From the NCBI RefSeq assembly GCF_020639365.1, contig NZ_JAINUL010000001.1, positions 3,580,661-3,644,660 of the forward strand: a DNA stretch of 64,000 nt. Reading direction: 5' to 3'. Both the position numbers and the translations under genes were made by a program. The DNA comes from Streptomyces flavotricini (lineage in GTDB: Bacteria; Actinomycetota; Actinomycetes; Streptomycetales; Streptomycetaceae). The notes under the pieces were generated by a model. It was not told the origin of the DNA. It did no database searches and saw only the letters and a program-made list of their open reading frames with translations. This document shows positions 1-7,048 of this stretch, in pieces (the first letter of the stretch is position 1; each line of letters opens with the position of its first letter).

Positions 1-230
1 CCCGCCAGATCCTGGCGGCGGTCCGCGCGTCCGGCGGCACCTTCCTGACCGTCCCGGACACGGCCCTGCGCGCGGCCCGGCAGGACCTCGCCCGGCGCGG
101 CCTCTTCGTGGAGCCGACGGCGGCGGCGTGCTGGGCCGCGGTCGGCCCGCTGGCCCCCGCCGACCCCCTCCAGGGCCGTACGGCGGTCCTCCCCCTGTGC
201 GGGGCGGGCCTCAAGTCCGGTCCCGTGTAG
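1..230 (+). CDS. C-terminal end of a PLP-dependent threonine synthase-like enzyme (partial)
   Basis: Only the last 75 or so codons are present; the gene enters from the left edge in the frame beginning at base 3 and stops at TAG. The visible protein ends with GGTFLTVPD, GLFVEPTAAACWAA and a glycine-rich PLCGAGLKSG tail. An acidic residue in a 'GLFVEP(T/S)A' context near the C-terminus, followed by a V-L-P-x-x-G-x-G-x-K ending, is typical of the fold-type II PLP family (threonine synthase, cysteate or diaminopropionate-type enzymes). The PLP lysine and phosphate loop lie outside the window, so the substrate cannot be assigned. The family call is inference from the tail alone. Confidence 0.6.
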   Translation, partial: RQILAAVRASGGTFLTVPDTALRAARQDLARRGLFVEPTAAACWAAVGPLAPADPLQGRTAVLPLCGAGLKSGPV

Positions 231-308
231 GCCGTGCCGCCGCCGCGATCCGGGTACGCGTCGGAAAATCGCCAGCCCGAGTCGGGCATGCTCTGATGAA
301 CTGGGCCG

Positions 309-1118
309 ATGACCACCACCGTTGATCTCGCCCGCCGTTTCGCCGCACTGCACGCCCCCGCCGCGCCGCTGGCCCTGGCCAATGCCTGGGACGTCCTCAG
401 CGCCCGGCTCGTCGAGGCCGCCGGCGCCCCCGCCGTCGCCACCACCAGCGCCGGGGTCGCCTGGTCCCTCGGCACGCCCGACGGGGACGCCCTGAGCCGG
501 GACCGCGCCCTCGACCTCATCGCCCGGGTGGCCGCGGCCGTCTCCGTCCCGGTCACCGCCGACATCGAGGGCGGCTTCGGCGCCGACCCCGCCGGGGTCG
601 GCGAGACCGTCACCGGGGTCATCGAGGCCGGCGCGGTCGGCATCAACATCGAGGACGGCACCCGGGCCCCCGCCGACCACGCGGAGCGGGTGGCCGCCGC
701 CCGGGCCGCCGCCGACACCGCCGGCGTGCCGCTGTTCATCAACGCCCGCATCGACACGTTCCTCTTCGGCCTCGGCGAGGAGGACGAGCGCCTCGACGAG
801 ACGCTCGCCCGCGCCGCCGCGTGCCTGCGCGCGGGCGCCTCCGGCATCTTCGTCCCCGGCGTGAACGACGTGGCCACCGTCACCGAGCTGGTCAAGGGCA
901 TCGACGCCCCGCTCAACCTCCTCGTCGGCCCCGGCGCCCCGGCCGTCGCCGAGCTCGGCGCCCTCGGCGTCGCCCGCGTCAGCCTCGGGTCCGGAGTCGC
1001 GTCGGCCGCGTACGACGTGGTCCGCCGCGCCGCCGAGGAGCTGCTCGCCGGCGGTACGTACACCGCGCTCGACGGGGGCCTCCCCTACGGCGAGCTGAAC
1101 GCCCTGCTCAAGGGCTGA
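309..1118 (+). CDS. isocitrate lyase/PEP mutase superfamily protein
   Basis: A 269-residue single-domain (beta/alpha)8 protein of the oxaloacetate hydrolase/PEP mutase group. Visible hallmarks are LANAWDVLSARL near residue 22, the metal/substrate loop PVTADIEGGFG near residue 80, GINIEDGT near residue 112 and NARIDTFL near residue 145. The ADIExG(F/Y)G signature binds Mg2+ and the pyruvyl moiety. The KKCGH catalytic loop of true isocitrate lyase is absent, so a C-C or P-C bond lyase acting on a 2-methylisocitrate- or carboxy-PEP-like substrate is more likely. No phosphonate genes lie nearby. The ATG start at 309 gives the family's usual N-terminus. Possibly transcribed with the downstream exporter, 63 bp away. 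Confidence 0.85.
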   Translation: MTTTVDLARRFAALHAPAAPLALANAWDVLSARLVEAAGAPAVATTSAGVAWSLGTPDGDALSRDRALDLIARVAAAVSVPVTADIEGGFGADPAGVGETVTGVIEAGAVGINIEDGTRAPADHAERVAAARAAADTAGVPLFINARIDTFLFGLGEEDERLDETLARAAACLRAGASGIFVPGVNDVATVTELVKGIDAPLNLLVGPGAPAVAELGALGVARVSLGSGVASAAYDVVRRAAEELLAGGTYTALDGGLPYGELNALLKG

Positions 1119-1181
1119 GACGCCGGCACCGGGGGGGAAACCCGGGGAGCGTGGACGCCCCGACGAACCTAGGATCCCGTC

Positions 1182-2120
1182 ATGCACACCTCGGAGACCG
1201 CCGGGAGCGGGCCGGCGCCCCGATCCGCACCCCGCGGGGTCGGCGGGGCCGTCTGGACCGCGCTCGCCCTCGTCTACGTCGTCTGGGGTTCCACGTACCT
1301 CGCCATCCGCGTGGTCGTCCGGACCATGCCGCCCTTCCTCTCCGCCGGAGCCCGCTTCATCACGGCCGGCCTGCTGCTGCTCTGCCTCGTCGCCTGGCGG
1401 TACGGGCCGGGCGCGCTCCGGGCCACCCGTACGCAGGCGGGCTCCGCGGTGCTGGTGGGCCTGCTGCTGGTGCTCGGCGGCAACGGACTCGTCGTCCTCG
1501 CCGAGACCTCGGTGCCGTCGGGCCTCGCCGCGCTGCTGATCGCCGCCGTGCCGATGTGGCTGGTGGTGCTGCGCAGCGCCACCGGGGACCGGCCGCCGCT
1601 GCGGACCCTCGGCGGCGTGCTGCTGGGCTTCGGCGGGCTCGCGGTGCTGACCGTCCCGGGCATCAGCGGCGAGGTGCGGCTCTCCGGGGTGGTGCTGGTG
1701 ATCGTGGCGGCCGTGCTGTGGTCGCTCGGCTCGTTCTCCGCGTCGAAGCTCTCGCTGCCGGACAACCCGTTCGCGGGCAGTGGGTACCAGATGCTCGCGG
1801 GCGGGGCGGGCGGCATCGCCGTCGGCCTGCTGCGCGGCGAGCACCGCTCGCTGGACTGGGGCGCGTTCTCCACCGCCTCCTGGCTGGCGCTGGGCTACCT
1901 CGTCGTCTTCGGCTCGCTGATCGCCTTCACGGCGTACGTGTGGCTGCTGCAGGCGGCGCCGCTGTCGCTGGTGGCCACCTACGCGTACGTCAATCCGGTC
2001 GTCGCCGTCGCGCTGGGGGCGCTGATCCTCGACGAGGCCCTGACCGTGCCGATCCTGGTCGGCGGCGCGATCGTCGTGGTGGCGGTGTGCGTGATCGTCA
2101 GCACGGAACGCAGGCGGTGA
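1182..2120 (+). CDS. EamA/DMT-family transporter
   Basis: A 312-residue integral membrane protein with about ten hydrophobic segments in two EamA repeats. The first repeat opens with LVYVVWGSTYLAIR, a very conserved start in YedA/RhaT-like drug and metabolite exporters; the second starts around residue 165 (SGVVLVIVAAVLWSLGS) and includes ATYAYVNPVVAVALG. Such proteins export amino acids or other small metabolites by proton or ion coupling at the cytoplasmic membrane. The substrate cannot be read from sequence. The stop lies about 50 bp from the convergent peptidase gene on the other strand. Confidence 0.88.
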   Translation: MHTSETAGSGPAPRSAPRGVGGAVWTALALVYVVWGSTYLAIRVVVRTMPPFLSAGARFITAGLLLLCLVAWRYGPGALRATRTQAGSAVLVGLLLVLGGNGLVVLAETSVPSGLAALLIAAVPMWLVVLRSATGDRPPLRTLGGVLLGFGGLAVLTVPGISGEVRLSGVVLVIVAAVLWSLGSFSASKLSLPDNPFAGSGYQMLAGGAGGIAVGLLRGEHRSLDWGAFSTASWLALGYLVVFGSLIAFTAYVWLLQAAPLSLVATYAYVNPVVAVALGALILDEALTVPILVGGAIVVVAVCVIVSTERRR

Positions 2121-2171
2121 GCGGGAAGGGCCGTGCGCGGAGGCGGGCAGTGGCCGGAGCCGCCCCGGGCC

Positions 2172-2969
2172 TCAGTCCCGCGCGGCCCGCTCGTACAGCG
2201 CCTTCGCCTTCTCGTCGAACAGGGCGGCCGTGGAGTCCACGTCCGTGTCCCCGCCGCTGAGCACCCCGATCAGCCGTCCCGGGTTCCCCGGACCGCCGCG
2301 GTCGGCGATCCACGGGCTGCCGCTGGTGCCCGACCAGAAGCCCGCGCAGCCGATGTAGAGCATCGCCGGGTCCTCCTGGTCGTGACTGGTCTGGGTGGTG
2401 CAGGAGACCGGCTTGTTCTGCGGGTTGCGGTCCGACTCGGGGTAGCCCACGACCGTGACCTCGCGTTCGTACCCGGAGGTCCAGTCCGGCTTCGGGGCCT
2501 CGTCGGCGCCGCCGACCGCCTGCTGCACGGTGCGGCCGTCCTCGTCCGGCGCGATGCTGAGGAAGGCGAAATCGGCGGTGTCCTCGCCCCATTTGGTCCA
2601 CCGCTCGTCCACGTGGACCGCGCGGACCTTCCACACGCCCAGCGGCTGGCGTCCCCCGCCCTCTCCGGTGAAGGCGGGTGCGAAGGAGAGCTCGCCGATG
2701 GCCATGCCGTCGTGCGCGAGCGCTCCGGGCTCGCCGCCCTCGCCGGCGGGGGCCACGCAGTGCGCGGCGGTCGCGACGACGGTGCCCTTCGGGCTGTCGA
2801 CGACGCTCGCCGTGCACCAGTGCTCGCCGTTCGCCATGAGCACGCCGACACCGGGGAAGGCGTGCACGGCGTTCAGGTCCTCGTCCGTCGCCTTGACGAA
2901 GCCGACGGCCAGGGCCGCCGCCACGGTGGCGGCGGCAGCGGCGAGGGCGCCCCGGACGAATGCTTTCAT
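2172..2969 (-). CDS. secreted trypsin-like serine peptidase
   Basis: A 265-residue protein with an N-terminal signal or anchor segment (MKAFVRG then an alanine-rich stretch). The chymotrypsin-fold triad can be seen: TAAHC for His, DFAFLSI for Asp and GTSGSPW for Ser. It acts outside the membrane as an endopeptidase, probably of the glutamyl/trypsin-like S1 group; specificity is unknown. The chosen ATG overlaps the stop of the upstream esterase gene as ATGA (2966-2969), so translation is probably coupled. A start 16 codons further upstream is open but would run into the preceding gene and would bury the signal peptide. Confidence 0.85.
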   Translation of the reverse strand: MKAFVRGALAAAAATVAAALAVGFVKATDEDLNAVHAFPGVGVLMANGEHWCTASVVDSPKGTVVATAAHCVAPAGEGGEPGALAHDGMAIGELSFAPAFTGEGGGRQPLGVWKVRAVHVDERWTKWGEDTADFAFLSIAPDEDGRTVQQAVGGADEAPKPDWTSGYEREVTVVGYPESDRNPQNKPVSCTTQTSHDQEDPAMLYIGCAGFWSGTSGSPWIADRGGPGNPGRLIGVLSGGDTDVDSTAALFDEKAKALYERAARD

Positions 2970-4069
2970 CGCACGGCGGGGTCGGGCGTCGGTGCCAGCA
3001 TGACCTTGCTGATCCACTCCAGAGCGCCCTCCCTCATACCGCGGACGTACGACTTCCCATTGTGCTCACCATCCTGGATCACCTGGAGCGTGGTGTGCAC
3101 GGGTCCCTTCCCGTAGTCCTTCATGAACTTCTCGGCCTTCTCGCGGCCGGTCTCCTTGGTGCCGATCTGGAAGTTGATGTAGACGTCCGGACCACCTTCC
3201 TTGATCAGCTTCTCGGCGAGCTTCTCGGGGTTGTTCTCGTCCATGGCCTGCGTGTTCCCCTTCCACAGCGGGGAATCGGGGACGATGTCGACCCCGCTCG
3301 CGATGGCCGCCTTGAAGCGGTCGGGGTACTTCAGGACGTGCTTGAACGCGCCGAATCCGCCCGCGGAGGAGCCCATGAAGGCCCAGCCGTCACGGGAGGT
3401 GAAGGTGCGGAAATTGGCCCTCGTGAAATCCGGGATGTCCTCGGCCATCCAGGTGCCCATCTTGGGCTCGCCGGGGATGTCGGAGGCGTCGAAGTGGTGC
3501 TTGGTGTCCGCGTTGTGCACCGGCATGATCAGGATGAAGGGCAGGCTGGTGCCCGCCTTCGCCCCGTCGCTCACGGCCTTCTCCAGCCCGAGGCCGGGGC
3601 CCGTGCCCCAGTAGTTCGTGGGGTAGCCCCTGCCGCCGGGCAGGGAGATCAGGACCGGGAAGGCGCTCTTGGCGTACTGCGGGTCGTCGTACTGCTTGGG
3701 GACCCACACCCACACGTCGCCCGTGAAACCGGACTTCGCGCCGGTCAGGGTCGTGCGGCCGATCTGCGTGCCGTCGGGCATCCGGTAGGTCCGGACGAAC
3801 GAGGCCTTCGGCCCGGTCGGCATGCTCACCCCCGGCCGGATCTGCTCGGCCGCCGCCGCCGACTCCTGGACCTTCCCGAAGGAGACCGGATCCCCTATGT
3901 CCGAGAAGAGCCCGTACTTGTACGCTGCGGCGCCGCCCCCGGCGGCGAGTGTGAACGCCAGGGCTCCGCTGATCAGAAGCCTGCGGCGCTTGGGACGGCG
4001 GCGGCCCGTGGTCTGCGGGCCTTCCCCGGTCATGAGGTCGCCGTCACCCTGAAGCTGGTCATGCTGCAC
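2966..4069 (-). CDS. membrane-anchored/secreted alpha/beta-hydrolase esterase (esterase D/antigen 85-like)
   Basis: A 367-residue protein with an arginine-rich N-terminus and one hydrophobic segment (ISGALAFTLAAGG), so it is exported or anchored. The catalytic elbow is FMGSSAGGFGAF with GxSxGG around the nucleophile, followed by a large lid region and a terminal HNGKSYVRGM histidine block, matching putative esterases of the Ag85/esterase D set. It is about 50% alike by eye to the next gene upstream, suggesting tandem duplication. GTG at 4069 is used here; ATG at 4033 is a good alternative and keeps the anchor. It is translationally coupled to the serine peptidase downstream. Confidence 0.8.
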   Translation of the reverse strand: MQHDQLQGDGDLMTGEGPQTTGRRRPKRRRLLISGALAFTLAAGGGAAAYKYGLFSDIGDPVSFGKVQESAAAAEQIRPGVSMPTGPKASFVRTYRMPDGTQIGRTTLTGAKSGFTGDVWVWVPKQYDDPQYAKSAFPVLISLPGGRGYPTNYWGTGPGLGLEKAVSDGAKAGTSLPFILIMPVHNADTKHHFDASDIPGEPKMGTWMAEDIPDFTRANFRTFTSRDGWAFMGSSAGGFGAFKHVLKYPDRFKAAIASGVDIVPDSPLWKGNTQAMDENNPEKLAEKLIKEGGPDVYINFQIGTKETGREKAEKFMKDYGKGPVHTTLQVIQDGEHNGKSYVRGMREGALEWISKVMLAPTPDPAVR

Positions 4070-4289
4070 GGATTTGTCCCGTTCCTTCTCCGGCGCTCCC
4101 GAAGAGCGCGGGTCGGACCGATCGGTCCCCCTTCACCCCTTACAGAGGTGTCAACGATCGGATGGGTTGCCTGGGACCGGTGGGACGTGGTGCGTGCCAC
4201 GCCGGTCCGCGGCTCCGTGCGTACGGGCCGGTCAGCCGGGCACGGGGCCGGGCTGCCGGGGGGCGGGGCGGCCGGCCGGGGCGCGGCGG

Positions 4290-5390
4290 TCAGCCCGTGG
4301 CGGGCTGCGGCGCCTTCAGGACCTTGCTGATCCACTCCAGGGAGCCTTCCTTCATGCCCCGGACGTAGTGCCAGCCGTTGTGCTCGCCGTTCTGGATGTC
4401 GCGGATGGTCATCTTCACGGGGCCCTTGCCGTACGACTGCTGGAACTTGACCATCCGCTCCCTCCCGGACTCCTTGGTGCCGATCTGGAAGTTGATGAAG
4501 ACCTCGGGGCCGCCCGTGTCGATCAGCTTCTGCGCGAGCCGCTCGGGGTTGTTCGCGTCCATCTCCGCCTGGTGGCCCTTCCAGAGCGGTGAGTCGGGCA
4601 CGATCTCGCCGCCGCTGGCGATCACGGCCTTGAACCGGTCCGGGTACTGCAGGACGGTCTTCATGCCGACGAAGGCGCCCGAGGAGGAGCCCATGAAGGC
4701 CCAGCCGTCGCGGGACTTGTACGTACGGAAGTTGGCCTTGGCGAAGGCGGGTACGTCCTCGGCGATCCAGGTGCCCATCTTGGGCTGGCCGGGGATGTCG
4801 GCGCCGTCGTAGTAGTACTTGCTGTCCGGGTTGAGCACCGGCATGACCACGATGAACGGCAGGCTGGTGCCGGCCCGGACGCCCTCGCCGATGGCCTTCT
4901 GGAGGCCGAGGCTGCGGTCGGACCAGTAGTTGCTCGGGAAGCCGTTGCCGCCCGGAAGCGCGATGAGCACCGGGAAGGCGCTCTTCTCGTACTCCGCCTC
5001 GCCGTACTCCTTCGGAGTCCAGACCCAGACGTCGCCCTCGAACCCCGACTTCGCGCCCGCGAGACGGGCCTTGGCGATGACCGTGCCGTCGTCCAGCTCG
5101 GCGGTCTGCCTGAAGTCGGACCTCGGACCGGTCGGCAGCAGTACGTCCGGATCACCGCCGGGCGAGGCGGAGGGCGACGGCGCACCCGGGGAGGGCTCGC
5201 CCGCGCCGGGTGCGGCCGGGGCGGACGCGGGGGCCGGGGCCTTGCCGAAGCTCACGGACCCACCGCTGCCGGAGAACCAGTCGAGCTTCCAGGCGGCGGA
5301 GCCGGCGCCGCCGAACAGGAGCGCGAAGGCCACGGCGGCGGATATCCACCTCGCGCGGCGGGAGCGTCTGGCGGGCGGGGACTGGTGCAC
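4290..5390 (-). CDS. membrane-anchored/secreted esterase, paralogue of the neighbouring gene
   Basis: A 366-residue alpha/beta hydrolase with an N-terminal RRSRRARW charged cluster and a hydrophobic anchor, then a proline/serine/alanine-rich linker at about residues 50-80. The nucleophile elbow is FMGSSSGAFVGM, and the C-terminal HNGWHYVRGM carries the presumed catalytic His. Blocks such as PDRFKAVIASG, DSPLWKGHQAEM and INFQIGTKESGRERM align closely with the downstream paralogue, which lacks the linker. The linker-plus-anchor design suggests the catalytic domain is displayed at the cell wall. Separated by 220 bp from the downstream copy, so it may have its own transcript. Confidence 0.8.
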   Translation of the reverse strand: MHQSPPARRSRRARWISAAVAFALLFGGAGSAAWKLDWFSGSGGSVSFGKAPAPASAPAAPGAGEPSPGAPSPSASPGGDPDVLLPTGPRSDFRQTAELDDGTVIAKARLAGAKSGFEGDVWVWTPKEYGEAEYEKSAFPVLIALPGGNGFPSNYWSDRSLGLQKAIGEGVRAGTSLPFIVVMPVLNPDSKYYYDGADIPGQPKMGTWIAEDVPAFAKANFRTYKSRDGWAFMGSSSGAFVGMKTVLQYPDRFKAVIASGGEIVPDSPLWKGHQAEMDANNPERLAQKLIDTGGPEVFINFQIGTKESGRERMVKFQQSYGKGPVKMTIRDIQNGEHNGWHYVRGMKEGSLEWISKVLKAPQPATG

Positions 5391-5474
5391 GAACGTGGCT
5401 CCGAACGGTCATCGCTGCCCCGGGCGGGACAGAGCGGCTGGGTACTGCGTCGGGTCTGATGCGCGGATCAGACC

Positions 5475-5912
5475 TCACCTCTGGGCGTCGAGCACCTCGG
5501 CGCACCGCCCGAGCAGGCCGATCAGCTGCTCCCGCTCCTGCGCCGAGAACGCGGCGGCGAGCGCCCGCTCCACCCGTACGGCACCGGCGTCGGCGAGCTC
5601 CATCGCGGCCCGGCCCTCTTCCGTGAGCCGGGTCTCGAGCACGTTGCGGTGCCATTCGTGCGGGGTCCGCTCGATGAGCCCGCGCTCCTGGAGGTTCTTC
5701 AGCACGGTGTTCATCGTCGGCGGGGTCACCCCGCACAGGCGGGCGAGCGCGGCGGCCGAGATCCCGGGCTTCTCGGAGAGCCAGAGCAGGGCGGCGTACT
5801 GCGGAACCGTTACCGCGGCCGGCTTGAGCGCGGCGTTCTTGGCCGCGAGGAGCGCCTGTTCGGCGCGCTTGACGTGCGAGCCGATGCGCTCCCCGGGAGG
5901 CATGGAGGTCAT
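5475..5912 (-). CDS. MarR-family transcriptional regulator
   Basis: A 145-residue winged-helix protein. The core reads NAALKPAAVTVPQYAALLWL, the recognition helix region is LARLCGVTPPTMNTVLKNL, and the wing follows with LIERTPHEWHRNVLETRLT, the standard MarR layout. A Cys lies in the recognition-helix region but there is no conserved N-terminal Cys as in OhrR. It is divergently transcribed from the secreted SMP-30-like gene. The 79-bp gap holds a perfect 12-bp palindrome, the likely operator for both promoters. The inducing ligand is unknown. Confidence 0.9.
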   Translation of the reverse strand: MTSMPPGERIGSHVKRAEQALLAAKNAALKPAAVTVPQYAALLWLSEKPGISAAALARLCGVTPPTMNTVLKNLQERGLIERTPHEWHRNVLETRLTEEGRAAMELADAGAVRVERALAAAFSAQEREQLIGLLGRCAEVLDAQR

Positions 5913-5931
5913 TGCTGCATCCTAAGGCCCT

Positions 5932-5951
5932 TGCATGCATTAGAGCTCTAA
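5932..5951. promoter_or_regulatory. candidate MarR operator
   Basis: TGCATGCA (5932-5939) is immediately followed by the perfect palindrome TTAGAGCTCTAA (5940-5951). It lies between divergent marR and SMP-30-like genes, 20-28 bp upstream of the marR start, where a dimeric winged-helix repressor would control both promoters. The A/T-rich half-sites stand out against the background. Binding is inferred. Confidence 0.5.
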
Positions 5952-5991
5952 CATATCTTCGTGCTCACCCAGATGAAAGAGGACACCTGCC

Positions 5992-7026
5992 GTGCTGAAG
6001 AAGCTCCTGCCCGCGACGCTCCTGACCCTGACCACGGCTCTCACGCTGGGAGCGATCCCGGCGGCGCACGCCTCGCAGGCGACCCCGGCCGCCGCAGCGG
6101 CCGCAGCGGCCGTACCGTCCGCGTCACCCGCGTCACCGGCCGGCGGCCTGATCTCCACCGCGTTCACCCTCCCCGGCGAGAAGGCCTACCCCGAGGGCAT
6201 CGCCACCGACCCGCGCACCCACACCGTGTACGTGGGCTCGTACGCCGACGGCACCGTCTACCGGGCCCGCCCCGGGCAGCGCACCGCCGAGGTGTTCCTG
6301 CCCGCGGGCACCGACGGGCGCCACACGGCGAACGGACTGCGCGTGGACGCCCGCGGCCGCCTGTGGGTGACCGACTCCACGGCCGGGGTCGCCGTCTACG
6401 ACACCGCGTCCGGGCGCCGCCTGGCCCACTTCGAAGTCGCCGGGAACGGCCCCCTGTTCGTCAACGACCTGACCATCACCCCGGACGGCACCGCCTACCT
6501 GACGGACAGCGTGCGCTCGGTGATCTACCGGGTCACCCCGGACTTGCTCGCGGCCGGCTCGGGCGCGCTGTACCCGGCGTACGACCTCAGCGGGCACCTC
6601 ACCCCGTCACCGGCGGGCAGCTTCGCCCTCAACGGCATCGTCTCGGACCCGGCGGGCCGCTTCCTGCTGGCCGTGGACATGACCGCGGGCGACCTCCACC
6701 GCATCGACCTGCGCACCGGCGCGATCTCCCGCGTCGCCCTCCGGGGCGGGGACCTCACCCACGCCGACGGCCTCGACCTGGCGCCCGACGGCACCCTGAG
6801 GGTGGCCCACAACACCACGAACACCCTGACCCGGTGGCACGTCAGCCCCGATGGCACCCGGGCCCGGCTGACCCGTACGATCACGGACCCGTCGCTGCAG
6901 ATCCCGACCACGCTGAGCCACACCCCGGGCCGCACGCTCGTGGTCCGCTCCCAGTTCGACAAGGGCGGCCCGATGGGCCCGGGCACGCCGACGGCCTTCA
7001 CGATCGCCTCGGTCCGCGGGCTGTGA
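5992..7026 (+). CDS. secreted SMP-30/gluconolactonase-like beta-propeller protein
   Basis: A 344-residue protein with a clear signal peptide (MLKKLLPATLLTLTTALTLG then AAHAS). The mature part has repeated blades such as PEGIATDPRTHTVYVGS, NGLRVDARGRLWVTDS, VNDLTITPDGTAYLTDS and NGIVSDPAGRFLLAVD, as in SMP-30/YvrE lactonases, with Glu, Asn and Asp at expected metal-binding positions. The role would be extracytoplasmic lactone or ester hydrolysis; many members have no assigned substrate. GTG at 5992 is preceded by GAGGAC. Divergent to the MarR gene, so probably its target. Confidence 0.8.
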   Translation: MLKKLLPATLLTLTTALTLGAIPAAHASQATPAAAAAAAAVPSASPASPAGGLISTAFTLPGEKAYPEGIATDPRTHTVYVGSYADGTVYRARPGQRTAEVFLPAGTDGRHTANGLRVDARGRLWVTDSTAGVAVYDTASGRRLAHFEVAGNGPLFVNDLTITPDGTAYLTDSVRSVIYRVTPDLLAAGSGALYPAYDLSGHLTPSPAGSFALNGIVSDPAGRFLLAVDMTAGDLHRIDLRTGAISRVALRGGDLTHADGLDLAPDGTLRVAHNTTNTLTRWHVSPDGTRARLTRTITDPSLQIPTTLSHTPGRTLVVRSQFDKGGPMGPGTPTAFTIASVRGL

Positions 7027-7048
7027 CGCACCGCTCGCACGGCGGGCT

